From Candidatus Aminicenantota bacterium (lineage in GTDB: Bacteria; Acidobacteriota; Aminicenantia; Aminicenantales; UBA4085): a stretch of DNA of 56,299 nt. The translations under genes were made by a program, and so were the position numbers. The DNA is taken from positions 931-57,229 of the forward strand of contig PLMN01000032.1 in assembly GCA_003141555.1 (NCBI GenBank), in the 5' to 3' direction. Below the pieces are notes generated by a model. It was not told the origin of the DNA, did not search any database, and saw only the letters and a program-made list of their open reading frames with translations. This document shows, in pieces, positions 25,819 to 35,041 of this stretch. Position 1 is the first letter of the stretch. Each line of letters starts with the position of its first letter.

Positions 25819-27177
25819 ATGAAACGCCCCGTTCCGTTCCTCCTCGCCGCCCTGTTCGGCGCCCTCCTCGTCCCCGCCTTGCGGCCGCAAGCTGCGGCCG
25901 AGGACGAGCTCGCCCTCAAGGCCCGGGCTTTTGTGGCGGCGCTGGCGAACAGCGAATTTGACGCGGCCGCGAAGGATTTTGACGCCGCGATGGTCAAGGC
26001 CCTCGGCCCGGACAAGCTGGCCGATCTCTGGAAGAAGCTCCAGGACCAGGCGGGCCCGTTCAAAGCCCAGATCGGCGCCCGCCGCGAGAAGCTTGGGGCC
26101 TACGACATCGTCCGGGTCACCTGCGAATTCGAAAAGAGCCGCTTGGATGCCCGGGTCGTCTTCGGCAAGGACGGGCGCATTTCCGGGCTCCAGTTCGTGC
26201 CGACCCGGCCGCCCGCCTTCTACGCGCCGCCGAAGTACGCCGATCCCTCCTTGTTCGAGGAACGCGAAATCACGGTCGGCGAGGGCGAATGGGCGCTGCC
26301 CGGGACGCTCGCCGTTCCCAAGGGGAGCGGACCGTTCCCGGCGCTCGTCCTCGTCCACGGCTCCGGCCCCAATGACCGGGACGAAACCCTCGGCCCGAAC
26401 AAGCCGTTCAAGGACCTGGCCTGGGGACTGGCTTCGCGCGGGATCGCCGTCCTCCGCTACGAAAAGCGCACCCGGCATTATGCGACGAAGCTTGCGTCCG
26501 ACCGCAAGCTCCTGGCCCGGCTGACCGTGAAGGAAGAAACGGTCGACGACGCCCTGGAAGCCGTCCGGCGGCTGAAGGCGACGGCCGGGATCGACCCGAA
26601 TCGGGTTTTCGTTCTGGGGCATAGCCTGGGCGGGATGCTCGTCCCGCGGATTGCCCTGGCCGGGGAAAGCCTGGGCATCGCCGGTTTCGTGAGCATGGCC
26701 GGGCTGACCCGGCCGGTTGACGAGACGATCCTCAGGCAGATGACTTATCTCCTGAGCCTGGACGGATCGCTGTCCGCGGACGACAACAAGCAGCTCGACG
26801 TCATTCGGGCCCAGATCGCGCGGATCAAGGCGCTTCGGGACTCCGATATCGGGAGCGCGGATATGATCATGAACGCCGCGCCGGCCTATTGGCTCGACCT
26901 CAGGGCCTACGATCCGCCCGCGGTGGCGCTCAAGATGACGAAGCCGCTCCTCATCCTCCAGGGGAGCCGGGATTACCAGGTCACGGTGGACGATTTCGAG
27001 AATTGGAAGAAGGCGCTCGCCGGGAGACCGGGGGTCGAGTTCAAGCTTTACGAGAAGCTGAACCACCTCTTCTTCGAGGGCCAGGGGTTCCCAACCCCCG
27101 ACGAATACACGGCGGCCAATGTTTCCGTGGCCGAATACGTAGTGGCGGACATCGCCGCCTTTGTGGCAAAGTCCTAG
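25819..27177 (+). CDS. exported alpha/beta hydrolase with N-terminal DUF3887-like domain
   Basis: The 452-residue protein has a signal peptide (PVPFLLAALFGALLVPAL). Residues about 30-125 fit the DUF3887 fold often placed before peptidase-like hydrolases. A serine hydrolase follows: oxyanion LVHGSGPNDRD, nucleophile in VLGHSLGGM, acid in LQGSRDYQV and His in LNHLFFEG. Esterase or acyl-peptidase activity in the periplasm is likely. The next gene starts 9 bases after the stop and encodes a beta-lactamase-fold protein, so the two are one transcript. Confidence 0.85.
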   Translation: MKRPVPFLLAALFGALLVPALRPQAAAEDELALKARAFVAALANSEFDAAAKDFDAAMVKALGPDKLADLWKKLQDQAGPFKAQIGARREKLGAYDIVRVTCEFEKSRLDARVVFGKDGRISGLQFVPTRPPAFYAPPKYADPSLFEEREITVGEGEWALPGTLAVPKGSGPFPALVLVHGSGPNDRDETLGPNKPFKDLAWGLASRGIAVLRYEKRTRHYATKLASDRKLLARLTVKEETVDDALEAVRRLKATAGIDPNRVFVLGHSLGGMLVPRIALAGESLGIAGFVSMAGLTRPVDETILRQMTYLLSLDGSLSADDNKQLDVIRAQIARIKALRDSDIGSADMIMNAAPAYWLDLRAYDPPAVALKMTKPLLILQGSRDYQVTVDDFENWKKALAGRPGVEFKLYEKLNHLFFEGQGFPTPDEYTAANVSVAEYVVADIAAFVAKS

Positions 27178-27186
27178 GGAAGGGGC

Positions 27187-28665
27187 ATGATCCTAAAAAA
27201 TCCGAGGGGATGCGCGGGCCTGGTTCTGGTCCTGGGTTTCCTGTTTCCCGCCTGCGACGCCCGGCAGGCGCTGACGAACAAGCGGATCGCTGCCACGGAG
27301 CACGGGCTGAGGCGCGCGGTCTACCTGAAAGGCCTGAGGCCCGAGAAGCTATCCCTTCTCGACCGGATGAGGTTCTATAATGTTCCCGGCGTCAGCCTGA
27401 CCGTCATCGACAAGAACGCCATTGAATGGAGCCGGACCTACGGCGAGAAGGACGCGCTGATCCACCAGCCCCTGACGCGCGAGACGATGTTCCAAGCCGG
27501 GGCCTTCAGCCAGATGATGACCGCGGCGGCCGCCCTCAAGATGGCCGAGGGGGGAAAAATCGATCTGGACGCCGACATCGGCTCTCTGCTCAAATCCTGG
27601 CGGCTTCCCCCTCCGGCGGATACGGGCCTGAAATCCAGGATCACCCTCAGGTCCCTTCTCACCCACAGCGCCGGATTGTCGGAGTATGTCTATCTCGGCT
27701 ATCCCCAGGGAGATCCTCTGCCGAGCCTCGCTCAGATTCTCGACGGCGAGCCGCCGGCCAACGGCGGTCCCGCCTGGGCATCCAGCCGGAAAGGCTCGGC
27801 TCTCCGGACCCGGTACTCCGAACCCGGCTATCTCGTAGCCGGCCAGGCTTTGGCCGACGCCTCCGGAATGCCGTTCTCCGGCCTGATGGACGCCTCGATC
27901 ATCGGTCCCCTGGGCCTCAAGAACAGCACGTTCGCTCTGCCTTTGCCGGACGACCTGCGGGCCCGGATCGCGACGGGGCACACGAGGGAAGGCCAGCCGG
28001 TCAAAGGCTTCTGGAACAATTACCCGGAGGCGGCGGCCAAGGGGCTGTGGACGACCCCTGACGATTTCGCCGCGTTCCTCCTCGACCTCCTCGGCTCGGC
28101 GGCCGGCTCGCCGGGCAAGATCCTGTCCCAGGCCGCGGCCCGGAACATGCTCAGCGCCCAGGTCGAAAGCTACGGCTTCGGCTTCATCGTCGAGGGAAAG
28201 GGCGACGACATCCTGTTCGATCTCCGGGGCAAGACGCACGGCTTCACCTGCTTCCTGGCCATCTATCCGGCCAAGGGACAGGGCGCCGTGATCATGACGA
28301 ACAGCGAGAACGGCTTCCTTCTCATCCAGGAAATCATGGCCGGGCTCTCGGAGGCTTACGGCTGGGCCCATTACAAACCCGAGGAAAAGAGCGTGCTCCG
28401 GCTCGATCCCGCGGCCTACCAGGATTTTTCGGGCACGTACGAGGTCCATCCGAACTATCGCCTCGACGTGACCTCCGAGGACTACTATCTCGTCATCCGG
28501 CCGACGGGCCAGGCGGCGACGAAGTTCTACGCCGAGAGCCAGACGCTGTTCTATTCCACGGACCCCTATGTCCGCATCCAGTTCCTGCGGAACAAGGCGG
28601 GCAGCGTGGACAGCCTGGTCCTCTGGCAACAGGACTTCGAGCTCGAAGCGAAGAAAGTCAAATAG
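27187..28665 (+). CDS. class C beta-lactamase-fold exported protein, catalytic residues lost
   Basis: The 492-residue product follows the serine beta-lactamase/esterase family closely (TRETMFQAG, LRSLLTHSAGL, GPLGLKNSTF, GLWTTPDDFAAF, GAVIMTNSENG). The SxxK motif that carries the nucleophile reads A106-F-S-Q109, the second motif Y-S-N/G reads YSEPGY, and the third, FGHGG, reads FDLRGK. Ser, Lys and the His-type motif are thus all changed, so it is probably a pseudoenzyme. An N-terminal hydrophobic segment ending PAC (C23) suggests a lipoprotein. It overlaps functionally with the hydrolase gene 9 bases upstream and may act as a binding partner. Confidence 0.8.
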   Translation: MILKNPRGCAGLVLVLGFLFPACDARQALTNKRIAATEHGLRRAVYLKGLRPEKLSLLDRMRFYNVPGVSLTVIDKNAIEWSRTYGEKDALIHQPLTRETMFQAGAFSQMMTAAAALKMAEGGKIDLDADIGSLLKSWRLPPPADTGLKSRITLRSLLTHSAGLSEYVYLGYPQGDPLPSLAQILDGEPPANGGPAWASSRKGSALRTRYSEPGYLVAGQALADASGMPFSGLMDASIIGPLGLKNSTFALPLPDDLRARIATGHTREGQPVKGFWNNYPEAAAKGLWTTPDDFAAFLLDLLGSAAGSPGKILSQAAARNMLSAQVESYGFGFIVEGKGDDILFDLRGKTHGFTCFLAIYPAKGQGAVIMTNSENGFLLIQEIMAGLSEAYGWAHYKPEEKSVLRLDPAAYQDFSGTYEVHPNYRLDVTSEDYYLVIRPTGQAATKFYAESQTLFYSTDPYVRIQFLRNKAGSVDSLVLWQQDFELEAKKVK

Positions 28666-28732
28666 CCCCGGCCCGCATCCTTGCTTTTTGGGCGGCAAAA
28701 TATGAAAATGTTTTTCCGCATGAAGGAGGACC

Positions 28733-29128
28733 ATGATGAAATCCCTGATTCAATTCATCTCCCGGCTTCTCATCTCCTTGATCTTCCTGGTCCTCGGGAT
28801 TCAAAAGCTTCTGCACTTCGCCCAGACCGAGGCCACCATCACCCAGCACGGGCTGCCCATGGCTAAATTCTGCGCGGCCGGGGCGATCTTCCTCGAGATC
28901 GTGGGCGGGCTGGCCCTGATCTTGGGGATCAAGGCCAAGCCGGTGGCGCTCGTTTTGGCTGTCTATCTCGTGCCGACCACGCTCATCTTCCACGGCCATA
29001 TCGGGGACCCGGCGATGCTCATTCAGTTCCTGAAAAACCTGGCCGTCATCGGCGGCCTGCTGTTGATCTACGCCTTTGGCGCCGGGGACATCACCCTGGA
29101 CAAGACGCTGAAGATCGGGAAGTCGTGA
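28733..29128 (+). CDS. DoxX-family membrane protein
   Basis: The 131-residue, four-helix inner-membrane protein has the DoxX pattern (RLLISLIFLVLGIQKLLHF, MAKFCAAGAIFLEIVGGLALILG, PTTLIFHGHIGD). AAGGAGG lies 5 bases before the ATG. DoxX proteins are linked to quinone-dependent oxidation or stress responses, but single-gene members have no fixed role. The phosphofructokinase gene starts 26 bases after its stop. Confidence 0.85.
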   Translation: MMKSLIQFISRLLISLIFLVLGIQKLLHFAQTEATITQHGLPMAKFCAAGAIFLEIVGGLALILGIKAKPVALVLAVYLVPTTLIFHGHIGDPAMLIQFLKNLAVIGGLLLIYAFGAGDITLDKTLKIGKS

Positions 29129-29154
29129 GCGGGGCGGCCCGCGGGAGCAGATCC

Positions 29155-30261
29155 ATGTCCACGATCCGGAAAATCGGGATTCTGACCGGGGGCGGCGACT
29201 GCCCGGGCATCAACGCCGTCATCCGGGCCGTCGCCAAGAAAGCCCTGCTGGAGTTCGGCCTGGATGTCGTCGGGATCGAGGACGGGTACGAGGGGCTGAT
29301 CCACAACCGTTTTCGCAGCCTCGGGGCCAACGAGGTTTCCGGCATTCTGACGATCGGCGGGACGATCCTCGGCACGTCGAACACGTCAAACCCCTATGCC
29401 TACGCCGTCTCGAAAAACGCCGCAGACGAAGTCGTTTTCGCCGACGTCTCCGGGACCGTACGGGAAAACGCCCGGGCCCTGGGTCTCGATGCCCTGGTCT
29501 GCATCGGGGGCGACGGGACGCTCGGCATCGCCGCCCGGCTGATGACCGAAGGCATTCCGGTCGTGGGCGTGCCCAAAACGATCGACAACGACCTCCGGGG
29601 GACGGAGCGGACGTTCGGGTTCGACACGGCCTGCGCCATCGCCACCGAAGCCATCGACCGGGTCCACACGACCGCCCAGTCCCACCACCGGATCATGATC
29701 GTCGAGGTTATGGGCCGGCGCGCGGGCTGGATCGCGCTTTACGCGGGCGTGGCCGGCGGGGGTGACGTCATCCTCATTCCAGAAATCCCCTACGACCTGG
29801 AAGCGATCGGGGCCAAGATCGAAGAACGGCGGGCGGACGGAAAGCGCTTCAGCATCGTGGTCATCGCCGAGGGCGCCAAGCCCGCTGGGGGCGAGGTCGT
29901 CGTCAAGCGGATCGTGGCCGACAGCTCCGATCCCGTCCGCCTGGGCGGCGTCGGGTTCGTCCTGGGCAGCCAGCTCGAGCGCCTGACCGGGAATGAGACC
30001 CGGACGGTCGTCCTCGGCCACCTCCAGCGGGGCGGATCGCCGACGGCCTACGATCGGGTGCTTGCCACCCAGCTCGGCGCGGAGGCCGTCGACCTAATTA
30101 TGCACGGGGAATTCGGGCGGATGGCCGCCGTCCGCGGCGACGAGGTCACGAGCTGCCCGCTCGAGGTCGTGATCGGCGGCCCGCGCCTTGTCCCTCTCGA
30201 TCATCCCCTGATCGCCGCCGCGCGGGGGCTCGGGACGAGCTTCGGGGATTTAAAGCGGTAA
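29155..30261 (+). CDS. pfkA: 6-phosphofructokinase
   Basis: ATG 29155 is preferred to GTG 29125 because the family N terminus starts with [16 protein letters not shown]. The 368-residue enzyme phosphorylates fructose 6-phosphate. It has GGDGT, where Gly is the ATP-type residue, combined with PKTIDND, where Lys is the residue found in PPi-type enzymes and in the mixed branch. Other conserved parts are [12 protein letters not shown] and [15 protein letters not shown]. The phosphoryl donor therefore needs an assay. It is in a row with DoxX and cyclophilin genes and is the only glycolytic gene in the window. Confidence 0.88.
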   Translation: MSTIRKIGILTGGGDCPGINAVIRAVAKKALLEFGLDVVGIEDGYEGLIHNRFRSLGANEVSGILTIGGTILGTSNTSNPYAYAVSKNAADEVVFADVSGTVRENARALGLDALVCIGGDGTLGIAARLMTEGIPVVGVPKTIDNDLRGTERTFGFDTACAIATEAIDRVHTTAQSHHRIMIVEVMGRRAGWIALYAGVAGGGDVILIPEIPYDLEAIGAKIEERRADGKRFSIVVIAEGAKPAGGEVVVKRIVADSSDPVRLGGVGFVLGSQLERLTGNETRTVVLGHLQRGGSPTAYDRVLATQLGAEAVDLIMHGEFGRMAAVRGDEVTSCPLEVVIGGPRLVPLDHPLIAAARGLGTSFGDLKR

Positions 30262-30283
30262 AGCAATAAAGGAGCGTGCATCC

Positions 30284-30772
30284 ATGGTGAAAAAACAGTG
30301 GGCCGCGGCGCCGGCCATGACCATCGATCCGAAGAAACGCTACACGATCAAAATCGAGACGAACCGGGGAACGATCGAGCTGGAGCTCGCGCCCGAGCAC
30401 GCCCCGAAAACCGTGAACAATTTTGTCTTCCTGGCCCGGGAGGGCTTCTATGACGGCGTCCGATTCCACCGTGTGATCGCCGATTTCATGATCCAGGGCG
30501 GGGATCCGACCGGCACGGGCCGGGGCGGCCCCGGCTACACGTTCGAGGATGAGTTCAAGGGCAATCCCCTGAAGCACGAACGGTGCGTCATTTCGATGGC
30601 CAACGCCGGCCCGGGCACCAACGGTAGCCAGTTCTTCATCACCCACTCGCCCCAGCCCCATCTCAACGGCAAGCACACCGTCTTCGGGAAGGTGGTCAAA
30701 GGCCAGGAGGTCGTCGATACCGTCCGGTCGGGCGATGTCATGACTAAGGTGACCGTCAGCGAGGAAGCCTAA
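30284..30772 (+). CDS. cyclophilin-type peptidyl-prolyl isomerase
   Basis: The 162-residue single-domain cyclophilin contains the active-site blocks [39 protein letters not shown] and FEDEF. It has no signal peptide, so it is a cytoplasmic isomerase assisting folding. GGAG lies 8 bases before the ATG, and the start is 22 bases after the phosphofructokinase stop. Confidence 0.92.
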   Translation: MVKKQWAAAPAMTIDPKKRYTIKIETNRGTIELELAPEHAPKTVNNFVFLAREGFYDGVRFHRVIADFMIQGGDPTGTGRGGPGYTFEDEFKGNPLKHERCVISMANAGPGTNGSQFFITHSPQPHLNGKHTVFGKVVKGQEVVDTVRSGDVMTKVTVSEEA

Positions 30773-30815
30773 AGAGGAAATAAGGAAACGGGTATTGCGT
30801 CACCGATTAACAATT

Positions 30816-30923
30816 CTCAGGCCGCGTCGCGGCCCGCGCGCTTCCGTTCCTTGAAGTCGATCATCTTCTGCATCTTTGACCCAAAATTGCCGATAGGAAG
30901 GATGCAAGAATTCGGTAATCGGC
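30816..30923 (-). repeat. remnant of a second typA locus (3' end plus 5' flank, middle deleted)
   Basis: Bases 30816-30860 match the last 45 bases of the intact typA region (33065-33109) with one mismatch. Fourteen bases later, 30875-30923 matches 34974-35022, upstream of typA, with 6 mismatches in 49. The roughly 1.86 kb of typA that should lie between is missing. It is thus a duplicate whose interior has been deleted. The rest of the 298-base gap between the cyclophilin and glycosyltransferase genes shows no gene. Confidence 0.75.
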
Positions 30924-31070
30924 TTCTACCCGGAGAATTCGGAAATAGAAGCATTTTTTAGATCGCGCGCGGGAATCCACAACCTCGGCGAGAGGTCGAT
31001 ATTGGAGGCCATTCTCTCGGGTTGACGCGGACGGATTCCAGGACATAAGATAGGCAAACCAGGCGAGGCG

Positions 31071-32792
31071 ATGGGGATTAAAAATATACTTTCTCTTTCC
31101 GGCGGCAAGGATCGCCGACCCGACGTGGTCGCGATTTGCGTCCTCGCGGGTCTTTGGATTGTCGCCGCGATCCTTGTCAATCCGCTCGGAAATTTTCCCC
31201 TCCATGACGACTTCATTTATGGAAAATCGGTCAGGCAACTCATTGACACCGGTCGGTTCCATCAGCCCTATTACGGGCAGATGAACATTATTTTCCAGAT
31301 TTATTGGGGCGCTCTTTTCTGCCTGCCGTTTGGCTTTTCGTTTACGGCGCTCAGGATGTCCACGCTCGCGTTGGGGCTCCTCGGAATTCTTGCGACTTAT
31401 GGGCTTCTCCGGGAAATACGGGCTCGCCCCGCGATAGCGCTCCTCGGAGCCGCATTGATAGCCTTGAATCCCGTCTACCTTGGGGCGGCGAATACGTTTT
31501 TGACCGATGTCCCTTTTTATTCCCTTTTTGTCCTTTCCTTGATTTTCTTCGTCCGCGGGCTGCGCTTGGACCGGCCTTGGATGTTCGCCGCCGGCTGGGC
31601 CGCCGCCGCCGCCGCTCTCATGATCCGCCAATTCGGGCTTGTGCTTTTTATCGGCTTCGGATGCGCGTATATCTTCAAAAAAGGAATAAAGCTGAAGAGG
31701 ATTGCGACGGCGGTTCTTTTTGTCGTCTCCGGCCTGGGCCTTCAATATTTTTATCAGGTCTGGCTGCGGTCGACGGGACGTATATCAGCCTTTTACGGGA
31801 ATCCCCTAGGGGATATCGGAAAAATCGTGAATGCGGGCGTCTGGGCCTACACCGTCACATTTCTGAAAATGGCCTTGGTGGTTGCCATCTATTCAGGGAT
31901 GTTCTTGCTCCCGTTCCTCGTCCTTGTGGCGTATCGCCAATACGGTTCCTGGTCGGGCCGGCAACGACGCTGGAGGGTAGGTTTTCTCGTGATTTTCACC
32001 GGGATAATGTTTATTGGATTTTTGCGTTACGAGATCTGGATGCCGTTCACGAACAACACGATGTCCGAAATCGGTGTGGGCCCCCTTTTGCTTCGCGATA
32101 CCACGTTCGGGATGACGAATTTGCCGGTCCCTCTGGCGCTGAGATTCGCCTGGAAGATCTTGACCGTCCTCGGCATTGTCGGCGCGGGGCTGATTTTCGA
32201 GTATCTGTTTCTCGCTGCCCGCCGGCTCTTCTCGAGGAGCCGGACATCTTCGGCGCCGGCGAAATGGAGCGTAGCTCTTATCCTGGTCACGTCCTTTATC
32301 TATTTTCTGACGATCCTTCCCCAGACCTTTTTCGACCGCTATCTTCTTCCGCTTTGGCCGCTATTCTGCGTTTTGGCCGTCTTGGGTTCGGCGGATGCCG
32401 GAACCGAGCGAAAGGCGCGGCGGATCATTCCTGTTTCCCTCATTCTTCTTATTCTCTATGGCCTATTTGCCGTCGGGGCGACGCACGACTATCTCCACTG
32501 GAATCGTGTCCGGTGGGATGCGTTGGACGGTTTGATGAATAGCTCCCACGTTCCACCCAATCGGATCGACGGCGGTATGGAATTCAACGGCTGGTATCTC
32601 TATAAATTGGTTTACGATCCTAAACCCGGAAAGAGCTGGTGGTGGGTCGCGGAGGACGATTATTCGATTGCCTTTGGCCCGATCCCCGGGTATCAGACGG
32701 AAAAAAGCTATCGTTTGAACCGCAGGCTGCCTTTTGGTCCGGCCCAAATCCTCGTCCTGCACAAGGCGCCGACCGGCTCTCTTCCCAAATAG
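31071..32792 (+). CDS. GT39-like membrane glycosyltransferase (ArnT/PMT type)
   Basis: The 573-residue protein has about 11-12 hydrophobic helices. After the first helix the luminal loop carries FPLHDDFIYGKSV, the Asp-Asp motif of GT-C enzymes that use lipid-phosphate sugars. The C-terminal part is soluble (about 480-573). It would move a sugar from a polyprenyl-phosphate donor to lipid or protein on the periplasmic side. It has slightly lower GC and codon use than its neighbours. It stands alone between the typA remnant and a gene fragment, which suggests it arrived by insertion at a rearranged site. Confidence 0.8.
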   Translation: MGIKNILSLSGGKDRRPDVVAICVLAGLWIVAAILVNPLGNFPLHDDFIYGKSVRQLIDTGRFHQPYYGQMNIIFQIYWGALFCLPFGFSFTALRMSTLALGLLGILATYGLLREIRARPAIALLGAALIALNPVYLGAANTFLTDVPFYSLFVLSLIFFVRGLRLDRPWMFAAGWAAAAAALMIRQFGLVLFIGFGCAYIFKKGIKLKRIATAVLFVVSGLGLQYFYQVWLRSTGRISAFYGNPLGDIGKIVNAGVWAYTVTFLKMALVVAIYSGMFLLPFLVLVAYRQYGSWSGRQRRWRVGFLVIFTGIMFIGFLRYEIWMPFTNNTMSEIGVGPLLLRDTTFGMTNLPVPLALRFAWKILTVLGIVGAGLIFEYLFLAARRLFSRSRTSSAPAKWSVALILVTSFIYFLTILPQTFFDRYLLPLWPLFCVLAVLGSADAGTERKARRIIPVSLILLILYGLFAVGATHDYLHWNRVRWDALDGLMNSSHVPPNRIDGGMEFNGWYLYKLVYDPKPGKSWWWVAEDDYSIAFGPIPGYQTEKSYRLNRRLPFGPAQILVLHKAPTGSLPK

Positions 32793-32805
32793 AGTTCCGC
32801 GGGCT

Positions 32806-33039
32806 TCAATTCTCCAGGAGAAGGGACGATAGCTGCTTTGCAGGGATTCTTTCTTTCCCGAAAATGGCGGCACGATTCATCAGGTTCGATCCTTGTTCGT
32901 TGAGCGGATCGGCCGGATAAATGCCTAAAGACTCGCCGATGACAATGATATGGCACTTGTCGACGGTCACTTCAAGCGAAAGCAGCCCGGGCGGAATTCG
33001 ATAAAGCGCAAAGCGCTTATCTTCAATGCCTGCTCGGCC
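32806..33039 (-). pseudogene. C-terminal fragment of an unknown protein, no start codon
   Basis: The minus-strand frame from 33039 to the TGA at 32806 encodes 77 residues with protein-like character (RFALYRIPPGLLSLEVTV, CHIIVIGESLGIYPADPL, RAAIFGKERIPAKQL) but is preceded directly by TAG and has no start near its beginning. It looks like the tail of a gene whose front was lost when this site was rearranged. I do not recognise the family. Nothing else is visible in the gap 32793-33065. Confidence 0.45.
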
Positions 33040-33065
33040 CTAATATCTTTTTAAAACCCGCTCGC

Positions 33066-34883
33066 TCAGGCCGCGTCGCGGCCCGCGCGCTTCCGTTCTT
33101 TGAAGTCGAGGATTTTCTTCCGGATGCGGAGGGATTGCGGGGTGACCTCGAGCAGCTCGTCGTCGTTGATATAGTCCATGAACTGATCCAAGGCCAGTTT
33201 GACGGGCACGTCGATCTTGGCGGCGATATCCGAGGTGGAGGAGCGCATGTTGGTCAGATGCTTCTCCTTGGTGGGATTGACTTTCAGATCTTCGTCGCGC
33301 ATGGTCTCGCCGACGATCTGGCCGACGTAGACATTGTCTCCCGGCGAGACGAACAGTCGGCCCCGGTCCTGGATGCTCGCCACGGCATAGGTGGCCACGG
33401 TTCCGGTGCGATCGGACACGAGGACGCCGTTGCGGCGGCCGGCGATCTTTCCCGCCCACTCCCGGTAGCCGAGATAGGTATGGGCCATGACGCCGTTGCC
33501 CTTGGTCTGGCTCAGGAATTCCGGACGGAAACCGAACAGGCCCCGCAGAGGAACGGTGTAGGTCAGGCGGACGTAGGTCCCCTTGAGGTCGATCATCTTC
33601 TCCATCACGCCCCGGCGTTCGCCGAGCATGGAGATGACGCCGCCGGCGTTCTCCTTGGGCACATCCAGCACCAGGGTCTCGTAGGGCTCGAGGAGGTTGC
33701 CGCCCTTCCGGCGGGTGATCACTTGGGGCATCGAGACCTGAAACTCGTAGCCCTCGCGGCGCATCTGTTCGATCAGGACGGCCAGCTGCAGCTCGCCGCG
33801 TCCGGCGACGGTGAACCGGTCCGGCGAATCGCTCCATTCCACGGAAATGGAAACGTTCGTCCGCAATTCCTTCTGGATCCGATCCCGGAGCTTGCTGGAC
33901 GTGACGTATTTGCCCTCCCGGCCGCCGAACGGGCTGGTGTTGACCATGAACATCATGGACACGGTGGGCGGCTCGATGAAGAGGATGTCCAGACGGACGG
34001 GCCTCTCGGGGTCTCCGATGGAGTCGCCTATGGTGATGGCCGGGATCCCGGCGAAGGCGAAGATCTCGCCCGCCTCGACGGCCGCCGTTTCCTTGCGGTC
34101 CAGCCCTTCGAAGACAAACAGCTTCTGGATCTGTCCCAAAGCCTGCTGGCCGCCCTCGGAAAAGACCGCGACCTCGTCGCCGGGCTCGATCCGCCCCCCG
34201 AAAAGCCGGCCGATGCCCAGGCGGCCGATGTAGTCGTCGTGGGCGATGTTGGTGATCAGGGCGGACATCGGGCTCTTCCGGTCGTAGTCCGGCGGCGGCA
34301 CCTTTTTGAGAATGGTCTGGAAGAGCGGGATCAAATCCCGGGCCGGGCCGTCGGGATCGAGGGCCGCTCTTCCTTCCCGGCCCGACGCGTAGACGATGGG
34401 GAAATCCAGCTGGTCCTCGTTCGCCTCCAGCTCGACGAACAGATCGAACGTCTCGTTGATGACCTCCTGGATCCGGGCGTCCGGGCGGTCGATCTTGTTG
34501 ATGACGACGATCGGTCGGAGGTCGAGCTCCAACGCCTTCTTGAGCACGAACCGGGTCTGGGGCATGGGGCCTTCGGAGGCGTCGATGAGGAGGAGGACGC
34601 CGTCGACCATCCGGAGGACGCGCTCGACTTCCCCGCCGAAGTCGGAGTGGCCCGGGGTGTCGACGATATTGATTTTGACGCCCTTCCAGACGAGGGACAT
34701 GTTCTTGGAGACGATGGTGATGCCGCGCTCGCGCTCGAGGTCGCCGGAATCGAGAATGCATTCGCCCATCTGATCGATGTTGCGGAACAAATGGCACTGC
34801 CGCATCATGGCGTCGACCAGGGTCGTCTTGCCGTGATCGACATGGGCGATGATGGCCACGTTGCGGATGTCTTTTCTATGCAC
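33066..34883 (-). CDS. typA: ribosome-associated GTPase TypA/BipA
   Basis: The 605-residue translational GTPase matches TypA length. G motifs are HVDHGKTTL (G1), RERGITI (G2), VDTPGHSDFGGEVER (G3), NKIDRPDAR (G4) and YASG (G5). The EF-G-like domains and the C-terminal TypA domain (SDRTGTVATYAVASIQDRG, TKEKHLTNMRSS) follow. It helps 50S assembly and growth under stress. A consensus TATAAT lies 53 bases upstream of the ATG. Its 3' end and upstream flank are duplicated at 30.8 kb. Confidence 0.95.
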   Translation of the reverse strand: MHRKDIRNVAIIAHVDHGKTTLVDAMMRQCHLFRNIDQMGECILDSGDLERERGITIVSKNMSLVWKGVKINIVDTPGHSDFGGEVERVLRMVDGVLLLIDASEGPMPQTRFVLKKALELDLRPIVVINKIDRPDARIQEVINETFDLFVELEANEDQLDFPIVYASGREGRAALDPDGPARDLIPLFQTILKKVPPPDYDRKSPMSALITNIAHDDYIGRLGIGRLFGGRIEPGDEVAVFSEGGQQALGQIQKLFVFEGLDRKETAAVEAGEIFAFAGIPAITIGDSIGDPERPVRLDILFIEPPTVSMMFMVNTSPFGGREGKYVTSSKLRDRIQKELRTNVSISVEWSDSPDRFTVAGRGELQLAVLIEQMRREGYEFQVSMPQVITRRKGGNLLEPYETLVLDVPKENAGGVISMLGERRGVMEKMIDLKGTYVRLTYTVPLRGLFGFRPEFLSQTKGNGVMAHTYLGYREWAGKIAGRRNGVLVSDRTGTVATYAVASIQDRGRLFVSPGDNVYVGQIVGETMRDEDLKVNPTKEKHLTNMRSSTSDIAAKIDVPVKLALDQFMDYINDDELLEVTPQSLRIRKKILDFKERKRAGRDAA

Positions 34884-34935
34884 GAAAACTCCTCGGGGTT
34901 GGTTGTCCGTCCGGAATGGGCGGACGTAACTATCT

Positions 34936-34941
34936 ATTATA
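34936..34941 (-). promoter_or_regulatory. -10 box of the typA promoter
   Basis: A consensus TATAAT on the minus strand (34936-34941) lies 53 bases before the typA start. A -35 box is weak (TGGCCT about 19 bases upstream). An inverted repeat GTCCG/CGGAC surrounds the likely leader (34908-34925). Confidence 0.4.
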
Positions 34942-34973
34942 ACTTATCGACCCCATCGAGGCCAGCGCTCGTT

Positions 34974-35022
34974 TTTGACCTAAAATTGCCGAGAGGAAGG
35001 ACGCCGGAATTCGGTGATCGGC
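34974..35022 (-). repeat. 49-base element between helicase stop and typA promoter, duplicated at 30.8 kb
   Basis: It is 88% identical to 30875-30923. On the minus strand it can form a GCCGA/TCGGC stem around a 25-base loop followed by AATTTT, which could act as a weak terminator for the helicase gene ending at 35042. In the other copy the stem is extended by one T-A pair. Confidence 0.5.
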
Positions 35023-35041
35023 CCCAATGACTATCGTAAGA

